64,000 nucleotides of DNA from Phymatolithon calcareum (taxonomy: Eukaryota; Rhodophyta; Florideophyceae; Hapalidiales), in the NCBI GenBank assembly GCA_977006965.1, contig OZ345371.1, forward strand, positions 1,116,001 through 1,180,000. Reading direction: 5' to 3'. Position 1 is the first letter of the stretch; the number at the start of each line of letters is the position of its first letter. This document shows positions 18,848-29,938 of the stretch, in pieces. The position numbers were made by a program, and so were the translations under genes. The notes under the pieces were generated by a model that saw only the letters and a list, made by a program, of their open reading frames with translations, had not been told where the DNA came from and searched no databases.

Positions 18848-19007
18848 GTGTACCGTAAGCCGGGATAACAAATGTGTAAAACGTGCTCGTACCTGGTCCT
18901 CGTGGGTACAATAGTCCCTCGGGCTCCGCCCTCGGGTCCTATTGTACCCACTCGGGCCTGGTACTCTTACGTTTTACTTTCATTTGTTATCCCGGCTTAC
19001 GGTACAC
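18848..19007. repeat. 160-nt near-complete hairpin
   Basis: The outer 27 bases pair perfectly (18848-18874 with 18981-19007, starting GTGTACCGTAAGCCGG). Further inner blocks also pair (GTAAAACGT with ACGTTTTAC, GTGGGTACAATAG with CTATTGTACCCAC), leaving a GC-rich loop of about 25 nt. It could be a foldback MITE or a small-RNA precursor; there is no direct evidence of transcription. Confidence 0.8.
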
Positions 19008-19683
19008 ATCTCCTTATTATCTACAAATGAGTGTTGTTCCTATCATAGTCCTAGATTTGGAAGAGCCGCTGTTCCCACCGTTTCCAGGTGGTAACCTTTG
19101 CTTCTTCATTTCGTCCTCGGTTTCCGATTTTTAACAAGACTGGAGAGTGAAGCAATTCTTCAGCCATCTTTGAAGTTTGCTTTTACATTTCACTTGGAAC
19201 GACCAAAATTTATAGAGAACTGAGAACTGCGTCTTATGTTGTAGAGCTCGTAGCTAGAAACGGGTTTTCTCCTAAATCCAGGGCATTCTAATGCCCTGTA
19301 AAGTTGGTATGGAATCAGATATTCTACAGTTTTACACAGATGAGATGATTGCGACTGCTCAAGACTGCAAAATCCAGTCTTAGGCAGTCGTTGTAACAGG
19401 CGATTCTAGTTAACTTCCTGAAGACTGGTTATATCCCTATCTTCCGGACAGGAAGCTACTATATCACGCCCTATGATAGGTAAAACTCTAGATGGGAATT
19501 CTATAAAATAACCACCATGAATGTGTGCAGCTATTATAAGAACTCTAGTGAAATGCAGGGCAGCTTGAAGCAAGGGGACCAAAAATATCTTCAGTTTTCT
19601 AATCGGCCGGGGCATGGCGAGAATGGAATTCGTGTCGGCAGGCTTCTCGAGTGATTCAAAAGCGCAGGCACAAAAGTGCAGCT
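19008..19683. other. Intergenic, no gene seen
   Basis: No coding support. A 20-nt hairpin with 9-bp arms (CAGGGCATT / AATGCCCTG) lies at 19279-19298. Confidence 0.5.
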
Positions 19684-19846
19684 AGACGGCAGACTATTGG
19701 TAGAGTAGGCCCTAAAACGGTAGAGGTATTGTGCAGGGAGAAACCGCTTGAAGTACTCAAATTCGTGAACAATGAGGGGTTGCTTGACAACCCCTGATGT
19801 TAACTCTAGTTAACGTCTTCTGCAGTAAAGAAAGAAAGAAGAAGAA
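19684..19846 (+). mobile_element. LINE 3' terminus with AAAG-rich tail
   Basis: The sequence from AGACGGCAGACTATTGG to the block GGGGTTGCTTGACAACCCC, then TGTTAACTCTAGTTAACGTC, closely matches the end of the LINE fragment at 62186-63240. Here it is followed by a tail of (AAAG/AAG) units (about 19825-19846), the simple-repeat tail of this LINE family. It is heavily 5'-truncated. Confidence 0.8.
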
Positions 19847-20150
19847 AAGTGCAGCTCATGAGTACCCTAGGGATGACAAGAAGAGGATACAGCACAGAGA
19901 AAGGCATCTGGCTTTTCAGAGCATTTATCAGGCCAGTGTATGAGGTAGCAGTGTTTATAACATATTCCGCATGGACGAGCACCGCTCGGTCTGCCAAGTG
20001 CTACTCCACTGCGTCAAACCAAGGCCGGAATCTCTTTCAGCGACCTGCCCAACCTAAACGCACCATCAGCTCTTCATATTGCGAAGGATAGAATAGAATG
20101 GAGAAAACGTAGACTGTCGAAGCGCTGCTAACCTCACCTGGGGGAATCGC
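19847..20150 (+). pseudogene. Degenerate LINE reverse-transcriptase C-terminal fragment
   Basis: One frame reads RGYSTEKGIWLFRAFIRPVYE, the usual connection after the LINE reverse transcriptase palm (.A.RLFRA.IRPVLEYG). A shifted frame then reads APSALHIAKDRIEWRKR, typical of the region just before LINE ends (A.DR..WR). Frameshifts separate the pieces. It directly follows the tail of another LINE end. Confidence 0.5.
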
Positions 20151-21808
20151 AGATTGCAATACAAATACAATAACACCAGACACAATTCGCGTTTCGAAAG
20201 CAGCAGTGAAAATCCAAAAAGATATCGCAACGATACTGTTTGAGAAGTGGGCAGCGCGGCAGTGGAGAAGAATAATGAATCTTTGTCAAACAGAACCATG
20301 GCAGTTTCGCCGACGGCGCCTGCTCTTGAAGTTAAGCCGAAGATTGCGAAAGGTAGAGGGGATATGTAATGATTTATTTAAAAGCTCCCAATGCCTCACC
20401 TAGGAGTAACAGGGCTTGCTTTCCGAACCGTTTTCTAATGTAGCGCAGTCTGGTCACTCATGGCCTCCTTAATTCGAATTTCTCTACTAACAAGTGCACG
20501 TGTGAGTCGTCAGGGCGTCTTAATTTGACTGCACGAAAACCTTTTTTGTTCCGCAATTCGAGCCCCCGAAAGGTAGAGGAAGAAGAAGCTGGGGCTGAGC
20601 TGAAATTCGAAACGCTTGACCGCATGCAAAAATCGAACACGCCAATCGATATCCAAGACAGAACTGCCCTCCGACTAGCCTGGGAACAACAAGAAGAACG
20701 CCGTGCCAGGAAAATCACCTTTTCGAAGAATGGTCTTCCGCACCAAGAAGTGAGGACGAAAGAAAGAAGGCTCTGAATTCTCTGTGCAAGATGGTTTGTA
20801 GGCCACTTTGCAAGAAATCCGCCGAAGTTGATAGAAGAAATGGGCATTCAAGGAGCATGGGCAGTTAGAACATTCAACAGCATCCTGAGAAGGCCTATAT
20901 GGACCCCTACAGAGGAGACGAACGTGGCCCGAGCCATTGACGAGATAATGGGTCATTCTGATTGAGACAACTGAAATTTCGAGTGTAGTAGAATGCTTAG
21001 AAAGGAACCGATTTTCCTCACGATGGGACACATGGTACCTTCTCAATAAATTCACTTAATTGCGAATGCATCAATGTATTTCACAAGCAGCTTTTTTCCA
21101 ACTTGGCACCACATTTGGCAGAATAAAGGCTGAAAAAAGTGACTTTAAGTGCCGCAAATTCGAGGTCTGGAACAAGCACTTTCGAGAGTGAGAAGGCAAG
21201 AAACAAGGGAGCTCAGGCGACTCCGTCTCGCATACTGCCGCATGTTTCTCATAACGCTCCAGCAAAATCGGAGACAGTCTAACTGGCTCTGAATATGCGA
21301 CGCTTCATACAAATGACCAGATTCGAAATGGCATACTTGCGACAGCACACGCGCAGAACATTGAGTCGTAAGGAAGTCGGAAGTATTATCAACAAGTTTT
21401 GGCCAACTCAGTACTCTTTTTGGAGGGCAGGGAGAGAAGCGGCCGGTATAGGCGCCGCGGTCTCCGTTTTGGGCAAATAGAGGTCATTACGGATCACTAC
21501 GACTAACTGGTGTGCGACGACATTCTTGAACAGCATGTGGATCTTGGAAAAGTTCTACAACACCGACAACGCGAAAGGAAATAAACTCACCTTTTTGTTT
21601 TGAACTGTCCGATGCAGCTTTTCTACATTAAGCACATAGTGCTATCGGTACACAATGAGGGATTATTGCCCAATCGTCTAGAAAGATTTCATTAGAAGTT
21701 GTAAAACTGTTTTCTTTGAAAGGATGTCCAGGCACTGAACAAATCGAGCAGGATTGCAAAGTTTACAGACTTGATATGTAGTTAGACTTGCGCAGATCCC
21801 TACAGATA
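20151..21808. other. Intergenic, no gene supported
   Basis: Only short, unrecognised frames. This 3' flank of the first Sel1 gene does not match the flanks of the other two Sel1 genes, so the segmental duplication does not extend into it. Confidence 0.5.
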
Positions 21809-24800
21809 TCATAAAATAACCATGCGAAAGAGCCGCATTGCCTCCTTCAAATCCTTCTCAACCCCTTCGCCCCTTTGGTAGCATAGCCCTAGTAGTATTT
21901 GCCCATATTTGTTCTTCAAATCTGCGGCCTCTTTGAACAACATAGCGCTTTCTTCCGCGTTTCTCTCCAATCCAACCCCCTCACGATAGCAGAGACCCAA
22001 CTGTACTTTCCCGTCTGCGCTTTTTTTGCACGCTGCTTTCCGAAAGAGTCTGACAGCTTCGATTGCATTTTTAGGAATTTCCTCTCCAGACTTGAGCATT
22101 AGTCCAAGCTCTACTTGGGCCTCGGTGCATCCGAGCTCTGAAGATTTTCGGAACAAGCGTACTGCCTCAGCGGTATCCTGGTTCACACCGTTTCCGAATC
22201 TATATAGAGCTCCAAGCTCATGCATGGCGTACATATTTCCCTCATCTGCAGATATAGTGTATAACCTTATAGCTTCTTCTTTGTCTTCGGGCACACCCAA
22301 AGCGTTGAGATACATGTACGCAAGCGCATAAGCTGCATCGTTACTTCCAGTATGTGCCACTTCGAGAAATAATCTTGCAGCTTCTTCATAGTTTTGAGCA
22401 ACTCCGTCTCCATCTCTATAGCATATTCCCAGAAGCAGCTTCCCGGAAATGCTCTCCAAGTCCGCAGCTTTTGCGAAGTATTTTGCGGCCTCCTCGTCAT
22501 TCTTTGCAACTCCAATGCCTTCCCGAAAGCACGCCCCCAAGTCAACATGGGCTTCGGCATTTCCCGCATCAGCCGCTAAATGAAACAGCTCGACTGCTTT
22601 TTCGAGGTCTTTTTGCACTCCAGCACCGTTCTGGTAGGCAAGCCCTAGCTCTCGTTGTGCGTAATCGTCTTTCGCTTCTGCTGCAATTCGAAACAATCGG
22701 ACAGCCTCCTCATCGTTTTTTTCCACACCTGATCCGCTGTTGTAGCACAGCCCTAAATCAACCTGAGCTTTCGAGTAACCCGCATCAGCCGCTAAACGAA
22801 ACAGATCGACAGCCTTATCAAAATCTTTTTCCACCCCAAGGCCTGCCTGATAGCATATGCCAAGTTCCCTTTGACCTTGCTCGTCATTTGCTTCTGCTGC
22901 TTTGCGAAATAGACGGACTGCCTCCTCGTCGCTCTTTTCCACCCCAGTTCCGTTTTGGTACCATACTCCCAGTTCCACATGGGCAGTCCAATTCCCCGCA
23001 TTGACAGATATCTGCAGGAGCTCGAGTGCCTTGTCATAGTCTTGCTCCACTCCGGTCCCGTTTAGGTGACAGAGCGCTAAATCCAGCATAGCATGTCTGT
23101 CTCCTCGATCTGCACCAATCTTGTACAATCTGAAAGCCTCCTCTTTGTCCTCATCAACTCCAAGTCCGTTGGCATACAAGTGCGCTAGTAAGCCGTAAGC
23201 TTCATCGTCTCCAATCTTTCCTGCTGTGAGAAATAGCCGAGCTGCTTCTTTATAGTCTTGACCTACTCCCAATGCGTCTCTGTAGCATACGCCGAGCCAA
23301 GACTGGCCGTCTGCACACGGATGTTTTGCTTCTGCAGAAATTCGAAACCTACGAACAGCTTCCTCTTCGTTCTTCTTTACTCCTGAGCCTTGCAGGAAGC
23401 ATACCCCAAGGTCGACATGGGCGGTGATGTTCCCAGCTTCAGCCGACAAGCGGAACAACTGGACTGCCTTAGCAAAGTCTCGTTCAACTCGAAACCCGTT
23501 CTTGTAGTACGAACCTAGTTCTCTTAGTGCCCAATTGTCATTTCCTTCTGCAACTAATTGTAATAACCTGTCAGCCTCTTCATCGTTCTTCTCTACACCA
23601 ATTCCGTTGCTGTAGCACAAACCCAAAGACAATTGTCCGGATGGATTTCCTGTTGCAACAGCAAGACGATAGTGGCGAACAGCTTCCTCTTCATTTTTTT
23701 CGACGACGCCAAAGCCGTGCTCGTACCAACGACCAACTTCCACGATAGCATCTATATGACCTCTTTTTGCAGCGAGGCGAAACAGTCGAAAGGCCTCCAC
23801 TTCATCTTGGGATATACCCTCTCCTTCTTTTAAGCAATAGGCAAGACCGTAGCGACCATGACTGTCTTCATATTTCTCAGCAACACGAAACAGCCGCATT
23901 GATTCTTTAAGGTCATCCACACCACCTGCCTTCATACAGCGCTCTCCAAATTCCACAAACCAGGTGCTCGCTTCATGTGCATCAGCGATCCGGAAAAGAC
24001 GAGTGGCCTCTTCTGTATCTTGGGCAACTCCATGTCCATCTTCGTAACAAAGGGCAAGACAGGCTTGTCCGTACCCGATCTCATCATCCGCAGCGATTCG
24101 GAAAAGGCGCACAGCTTCTTCAAAATTCACATCTTGGCCAATCCCATATTGGTGGAACGAGCCTAGAACAGCTAGTGCGTAGCTGTCTCCATCTTTAGCG
24201 ATGTTTTGAACAAGTCGTAGTGCTTCTTGGTCGTCCTCTTTGACACCTGTTCCATTAACGAAAAGCCGTGCAAGCTCTAGCTTTTCAAACACGTCTCCGT
24301 TTTCCGCTGCCAGGCAAATAAGTCGAGAGGCTTCATCGGCATCGCGGCACAATCCGTCTCCGTGCTCATATATACTGCCCAATTCTGCATGAGCTCTCCA
24401 GTTTCCACCTTCGGTTGCCAGCCGAAGCAGCCGTAGGGCTTCATCAATATCGTTCTCAACACCGATCCCACGGCGGAAGCAACGCCCTAACTCGCATTGC
24501 CCATTACTGTTGTTGACAGCAACAGCACGCTGGAATAGATGCACTGCCTTGTCCGGATCTTTATCTACTCCATCACCGATATGGCCTTTTAAGTACAACT
24601 TTCCAAGTTCAACAACGGCATCCATATTCCCTGCTGTACTTGATAGACGAAACAAGCGCTCTGCCTCTTTCCAGTCTCTTTTAACCCCTCGTGCAGCTCT
24701 GTAGCATCGTCCGAGTTTTTCTTGAGCAACACAGTCCCCGTTGTCTGCTGCTGAACGGAACAAAGATGCAGCCTTCTCAAAATCCTTCGGAGCTCCGCGG

Positions 24801-25108
24801 CCATGTAGATGACAAAGTCCCAGCAGGAGCTTTCCATGATTGCTACCGCCATCAGCGGAACGATAGAACAATTGCACAGCCGTTCGCAAGTCCCTGTTCA
24901 CGCCTTCGGCATCGCGGTAGCATACTCCTAAATGAGCCTGGGCATTAGCGTTTCCATTCGCAGACGCAAATGAAAACAGATCCACGGCCTTTCCGAAATT
25001 CTGCTTGACTCCATGTCCGTGTTGATAACTAAGCCCCAGTTCGACTTGTTCGTCTGTGCTTTTGGTTGAGCAATACAATGGTACGCTGAGACGCACGTTT
25101 TCCGACAT
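21809..25108 (-). CDS. Sel1-repeat protein 1 (1099 residues)
   Basis: Built almost entirely of Sel1-like repeats (SLR), about 36 residues each, with the consensus A...LG.CY..G.GV..D..EA..LFR.AA..G; I estimate about 29-30 units after a short N-terminus MSENVRLSVPLYCS. No signal peptide, membrane segment or catalytic domain is visible. SLR proteins form alpha-alpha superhelical scaffolds like TPR proteins and act as adaptors; the partner here is unknown. The gene is intronless. Residues 1 to about 405 are nearly identical in the two shorter paralogues (35251-37101, 49638-51560), after which this protein diverges and is far longer. Its 5' flank is virtually identical to that of the middle paralogue. 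No enzymatic role should be inferred. Confidence 0.9.
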   Translation of the reverse strand: MSENVRLSVPLYCSTKSTDEQVELGLSYQHGHGVKQNFGKAVDLFSFASANGNANAQAHLGVCYRDAEGVNRDLRTAVQLFYRSADGGSNHGKLLLGLCHLHGRGAPKDFEKAASLFRSAADNGDCVAQEKLGRCYRAARGVKRDWKEAERLFRLSSTAGNMDAVVELGKLYLKGHIGDGVDKDPDKAVHLFQRAVAVNNSNGQCELGRCFRRGIGVENDIDEALRLLRLATEGGNWRAHAELGSIYEHGDGLCRDADEASRLICLAAENGDVFEKLELARLFVNGTGVKEDDQEALRLVQNIAKDGDSYALAVLGSFHQYGIGQDVNFEEAVRLFRIAADDEIGYGQACLALCYEDGHGVAQDTEEATRLFRIADAHEASTWFVEFGERCMKAGGVDDLKESMRLFRVAEKYEDSHGRYGLAYCLKEGEGISQDEVEAFRLFRLAAKRGHIDAIVEVGRWYEHGFGVVEKNEEEAVRHYRLAVATGNPSGQLSLGLCYSNGIGVEKNDEEADRLLQLVAEGNDNWALRELGSYYKNGFRVERDFAKAVQLFRLSAEAGNITAHVDLGVCFLQGSGVKKNEEEAVRRFRISAEAKHPCADGQSWLGVCYRDALGVGQDYKEAARLFLTAGKIGDDEAYGLLAHLYANGLGVDEDKEEAFRLYKIGADRGDRHAMLDLALCHLNGTGVEQDYDKALELLQISVNAGNWTAHVELGVWYQNGTGVEKSDEEAVRLFRKAAEANDEQGQRELGICYQAGLGVEKDFDKAVDLFRLAADAGYSKAQVDLGLCYNSGSGVEKNDEEAVRLFRIAAEAKDDYAQRELGLAYQNGAGVQKDLEKAVELFHLAADAGNAEAHVDLGACFREGIGVAKNDEEAAKYFAKAADLESISGKLLLGICYRDGDGVAQNYEEAARLFLEVAHTGSNDAAYALAYMYLNALGVPEDKEEAIRLYTISADEGNMYAMHELGALYRFGNGVNQDTAEAVRLFRKSSELGCTEAQVELGLMLKSGEEIPKNAIEAVRLFRKAACKKSADGKVQLGLCYREGVGLERNAEESAMLFKEAADLKNKYGQILLGLCYQRGEGVEKDLKEAMRLFRMVIL

Positions 25109-25202
25109 TGAGTCCGTCGCTCCTGTTCGTTGTGCCGACGCTGTATGCTGGGGTCTCGCTTGTCATGCTACACGATGAATTTTGTGCTGGTCGGGAAATT
25201 TA

Positions 25203-25251
25203 GGTGGGCTGTGTCCGCCACACATGAGCAGGGTTTTCCTTCCAAGTGTAA
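25203..25251 (-). promoter_or_regulatory. Conserved upstream block of Sel1 genes (copy 1)
   Basis: A 49-bp block with GGTGGGCTGTGTCCGCCACA and CATGAGCAGGGTTTTCC lies about 95 bp upstream of the ATG. It is present, essentially unchanged, at 37196-37244 and 51655-51703, although the flank around the third copy has diverged. This could be a promoter or 5'-UTR element. Confidence 0.45.
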
Positions 25252-26545
25252 GTCAACAGCTGGGCGAATGCTGCGAGAGGAAAAGAATGACCAATCGCTG
25301 ATTAGCGCATGACAATTTTCGAATGTGAGGTATTTTCTCGTGCATTTCCTCCCTCGATCCGGCACCCGGAATATACAGAAAAAAGTCGTTTGAGATCCAC
25401 TCAACTCTTGCCATCAGTCTCCATGACGTATCATGGCGGATGCTGTAGAAAGTCGTTAATTTCCCGCGACAATGGTATTAGCTCCGAAGCTCCCTGAATA
25501 AGGCCAACGTGCTCCGTGACGGGATAGAGGCCCACGATGATTGAGCTCAAAGATAATTTCGGCATTTTCTGGAGGACATTATTCACTTTTGCAATTGGCA
25601 TCAGTGACACGTAGGAATTGGTATCACGAGTGTTACCAAAGCAGATTCCGCTGTGATACTACCTCTCAAAGCCTGATGCCACAACAAGGGTATGATACAG
25701 ACCGCGTTTCAGGTCTTTACACAAGGCACGGCTCCGATCATACATACTTCGTGTGTGACCGCCTGCTTGTCGGACCTGTCACATTAATCAAGTGCACTTC
25801 ATGAAACCAGAGCGCCAGGCCCAAGTTCTTTAGGTATTTACAGAGAGGTGGAAAATCTCAAAGTATTGGTGTGAAATTCAATAAGATCAATGCAGCGCTT
25901 TTTGCGAGATACGTTTTCGGTTCGATGAGTACGTGTGGATGTCCAGGTGCTTCGACGTGAGACTGAGTTGAGTACACCGTTTAGAGTCTTTGCTTCGTGG
26001 ACTGAGTTAGATAGAGTATGACAGATCGCGCACAAAGCCTACAATTTATGGCGCCCAGTTTGAGCAGGAGTATCATCGATCATATCGTTATTCCATTCTG
26101 TTTCGTCAAGGTAAACGCATTGTTAATCAAACCATCCACCATACCAGTAATGAGCCTATGTTCGCCTATAGTAGAAGGCGATTTTCAGTGCCCGGTGTTG
26201 CGAACCATGGGAGAAACTGTTAGCAGTCCGACGACTGGTTGGAACTCTGCAAGACATTTATCACTGTACGAAACGGCTTGTAAGAGTACCTGAGCGATGT
26301 AGTGGCAATCTAAAAGCCAAAACAGCTGAAGCGTATGCATTGGAATTTGCTTTTCTTACAACTTGTTAGATACTAGCACCGCAGCTGTAACAGAGAAACG
26401 TTCCCATGCCGTTCACTTTTTGTCAGTCCGATAACTATTCGTTCCTTGTGTGTTCACTTGCCGTTCATCAAGTGAACCCGTGCTGACAGTGACCAATACT
26501 AGTCTAATCATTTCACTGAGAATGCACCACTGCGGGCACACTCTC
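25252..26545. other. Spacer sequence, no gene seen
   Basis: Nearly identical to 37245-38516. The short frames here have no recognisable motifs. A 22-bp segment near 26460 (inside an inverted GTTCACTTG / CAAGTGAAC) is absent from the other copy. Confidence 0.5.
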
Positions 26546-29500
26546 TGCTGGAATCCTTTCGCCCGGAGAGGTAGCGGACGAGCCGTTTGAGTGCGGTCAT
26601 GTGGCGTTGGGTGGGCGCCTCGAGGAAGCGTGCGAGATGGCTTGCGATATAAGCGATCTAATACACCACGGTGTCGCCGATGAAACGGGCGAGGCCGATT
26701 CCACTCCTGTAGAGCTTGTGTTCCTCCTTTTCGCAAAACGCCTCTCCCGGCTTTCGGGCAGAGGGATCGGTTTGAGTGTCGTACGGCATTGCGCATGGAT
26801 TTCTGTCTGACAAGCCGAATTCGCGCAAAAGCTGCTCGATGTGCTTGCAGACTGACAGTTTGACGCTGGTGTGCGTGCGTTCTATGGCGACGCACATGTG
26901 CTGGCCGACTGGAACCTGCTCCGTGACTTGCCATTCATTCATTAATTTGCTTATCATGCGCAGTAGGTCTAACTTGTCTGAGGATGTTAGAAAAAAAGTC
27001 GTCGGTATCGGCTAGTAGGCGAGCGGTGGCGCCGGTAGAAGGATCCATGTGTATGGAGCAACCAGGCTCTGCTTTGATTCCCTTCCGGCCCCACTCAGTC
27101 AGCTTAGCGTTGCGGTGGCGTTCCCATAAAAATCCACCGTCCCGGCTGCTCATCAGCGCCCTTTTTATCAGCACAAGCTTTTCTGGTGCGGTTATAGTGC
27201 CGTCGGAGCGGCGCAGCTGTTTCATCGTTACGCGAAACCGAGGGTGCGAAGGAGCACGAGGCTAAGCGCTCGGGACGTCGACGCTGCTAATGTGCTCACC
27301 GCGCACTGCGGCGTTGGCCTAGAGGAACCGCCGAGCAGCATGCGAAGGCTATTGAGCTACAGTTCGCTCGGCCTCGAAGTGCACTCCAGGTTTGATTCAA
27401 TCTCCGCGGGCTGTGCAGCGCGCAGAGAAGCCGGTGCGGTATCCTTTAGGGTTTGTCTTGTGTCTGTAGCTCCAGGTGTTCTGAACTGGCTTCTCGCTGG
27501 GGTGAGGTGTGGTGAACGCCCATGCGCAAAGGGCGACCATTCGGTCAATAAAAGCGTTTTGGGCTTGTGCCCATTTCTGCGCGAAAAGTCCGCCAAGCGC
27601 CTTCTTGATTGAGCGCGGGTCTGACGGTGGGCGCATTGGCGTTTCGAGATCAGCGCTGACAGCAGCAACATGCGGCTCTTCATCACATTGCGCTGAGGCC
27701 GCCCAGCCACTACTGGATGGCCGATGCCGCGGCGATAGTTTGAAGGACGGGTTTTCGTGGCTGCGGTATGCTTGGGGGCTGTAGGATCTGTCGTGATGTC
27801 ATCTCGATAACGTGGTGGGAGGCGAAGTGTACTGCGGGGTCTGAGTGATCGCATCTGGGTAGCGACTGAAGCCTTTTTCTGGTCTGTGGGCTTGTTTGCA
27901 AAGCGTTTCTTTATTCTTGATGCTTGTCCGTCTTTTGTGGGCGGTGGGGTGCTCAGGAGGGCGGAGCCGACTGTGCTGCCGATTTCGGACTGCTTTTCAA
28001 GTGGGCGCCTAGGATCGCGTGTCGAAACGAACTCTGCGGCATGGCCTTGCGCTTTGTAGTGTCGAGCACGTAAATGATGGATTTGGAAATCGGAGCTAAG
28101 TAGCGGCAGGAAATGCCGCGCGGAGTAAAGCTCTGCATGGTTTTTGATTCGTTTGGGAAATAGCCTTTTGATACGAAAGGCAGCGTAAGCGGTAAGTTGG
28201 ATGGCGTTCCGAAGAGGGATTCATGGGGTGATTCCATTTTGCCGCTCTTTGGCGTTGCGTTTCTCTTCGCGATGCATCTTCGACAGCGTAGTCCCAATAT
28301 CCCTGTGGGAGTCGCGCGTATGCGAGCTGGGTGCGTATTTAGTCTTTCAGCCGGCGAATAGAGCGCTCTGCCTCTCCGTTCATCTGTGGACTCTTTGGTG
28401 CCGAGCGCGATATCTATATGCCTTCTCTGAGCGCAAATTTTCGCGGTCCTCCAGAAAAATGTTCTGGTGCGCCATCAGAGTGCATTCGTTTGACTGAGTG
28501 TCCAGCAGCGCGCTGGAGATGCTGTATGGCCTGCACGAGTTGCTGCCCTGCTTGACCCTTTGTTCGCGACGCAATTCCAGTGAGAAAGCCAGTGGCATAA
28601 TCCACAAGCACGGTGAAGAAGCCTTTGCCGCGCACAGAACGCTTAAGTGTCCCCTCAGTGATCGGCTTTTATTGCGAGTTTCAGAGGGTTGGGTGAGGGA
28701 ATCTCGAGAGCGTCAATTTCGTGCAGGGCCGGCACGTGTAGACACCTTTCGATGTCGAAACGAGACTTTTCATGTGCCGTTTGCTGTGTAAAGCCCGCCT
28801 GATTGCAGCTGTGTGGGTGTGTGCGAGTGCATTGTGCACGTGACGCAATGATGCAGGCACTAGTTCGGCGGAACGCGTGGTAAGAGACTGGTCTACGGCT
28901 GGCAGCGGCCTGTCGAACTGCAGTACGTTTCCAGTTTACGTACCGGTTGCGATAACATTCGCGGGCTGCAAAGTGCTTAGATTCGTTACGAAGAATCGTC
29001 CGCGGCTAATAAGGATATCGTTGAACTGTGATAGGCGGGCTGCGGAGATGAGGTCGCGGTCAAGGGCAGGAATTCGCAGCACGTGGTAGAGTGGAATGTT
29101 GTTGTGGGATCCGGCAAGGGTCGCCTTACCGACTTGCGTTGCGAGGGTTGTTCTGTTTTCGGCGAGCCGGACCAGCATTTTGATTTGACGCGTGCGGCGG
29201 AGAGGGGCGCCAGAGCTAGTGATGTGATGGGTTGCGGCCGAGTCGAGGACAGGTGCGATGATGTACTGCTTATTACTGTCTATGCTGTCACCCTCCGGCG
29301 CGTTACGAGCGGCTAAGAAAGCGGCAACTGTGTCGGTGACTGTATTGATGATGTTAGGGTCAGTGGCGATGGCGGCGGCAGCAGAGGGCTGTGTGTTTCT
29401 GGCGGTCGAGGCCGAGCGGGCCGCGCTGCGGCGGCAGCGGTCATCACCCTCCGTGTCGTTGTCCATCAAATGCTTCATGCACTTGTAGACGTTGACCGAT

Positions 29501-29938
29501 GGGTCACCCGGATGGCGGCTGTAGAGTTGTTCGTTGTTGAGGAGTCCCGCGCATGACTGCGGGGACTCTTTCCGCGCAGAGGCTTCGTCGCCATGGACGG
29601 ACGCAGAACGGCGGAAACGAGACGGCTGACGACGGAGATGTGGATTAAAGCTCGCGAATGGAGTAGGCGTAAGGGTTGGACGGCGGGAGGCCGGCGACAA
29701 TGTCCGCGATGTATGCGGGTGGATTGGCCACGAAGTGGGTTGAGTCGGCGGATAAGAAGTGATAATGGCGGTCGCGGTGCGCGGCGATGTAGGCAGCAGC
29801 TGACGTGTCGGTGTCGATTGGTTTGACGATGGCTGTTGCGGTCCAGGGCTTTGTGATCTTGACGCGTTGAATTTTGTACCAAGCATTGAGGTAATCTTCA
29901 TTGATAGAACCGCGCAGTTTTTGGATCATCTCTGGGCC
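26546..29938 (-). pseudogene. Truncated Ty1/copia internal region, spacer copy 1
   Basis: Read on the minus strand from about 29930 downwards: gag-like sequence (VIQKLRGS..., IADIVAGLPPS), protease with DSAATHHIT, integrase fragments (FFTVLVDYATGFLTG, SDGAPEHFSGG) and reverse transcriptase (KLVLIKRALMSS, LLADTDDFF). Frameshifts include seven A's near 26990 where the sister copy has six. The element ends abruptly at 26546 before RNase H, at the deletion junction. No LTR is present. It is unrelated in detail to the intact copia at 1453-6819. Confidence 0.75.

Noticed and set aside
22354-23004. 216-residue plus-strand frame opposite the Sel1 gene 1 coding region
   Set aside because: Antisense shadow of the Sel1 repeats; periodic composition mirrors the repeat codons. 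Similar shadows occur opposite genes 2 and 3.
23000-24900. Regularly spaced DNA repeats considered as a CRISPR or satellite array
   Set aside because: Periodicity of about 108 bp reflects the 36-residue Sel1 protein repeats, with codon-level divergence.
27244-27612. Plus-strand frames repeated at 41597-41965
   Set aside because: Antisense to the copia remnants on the minus strand; repeated only because the spacer is duplicated.
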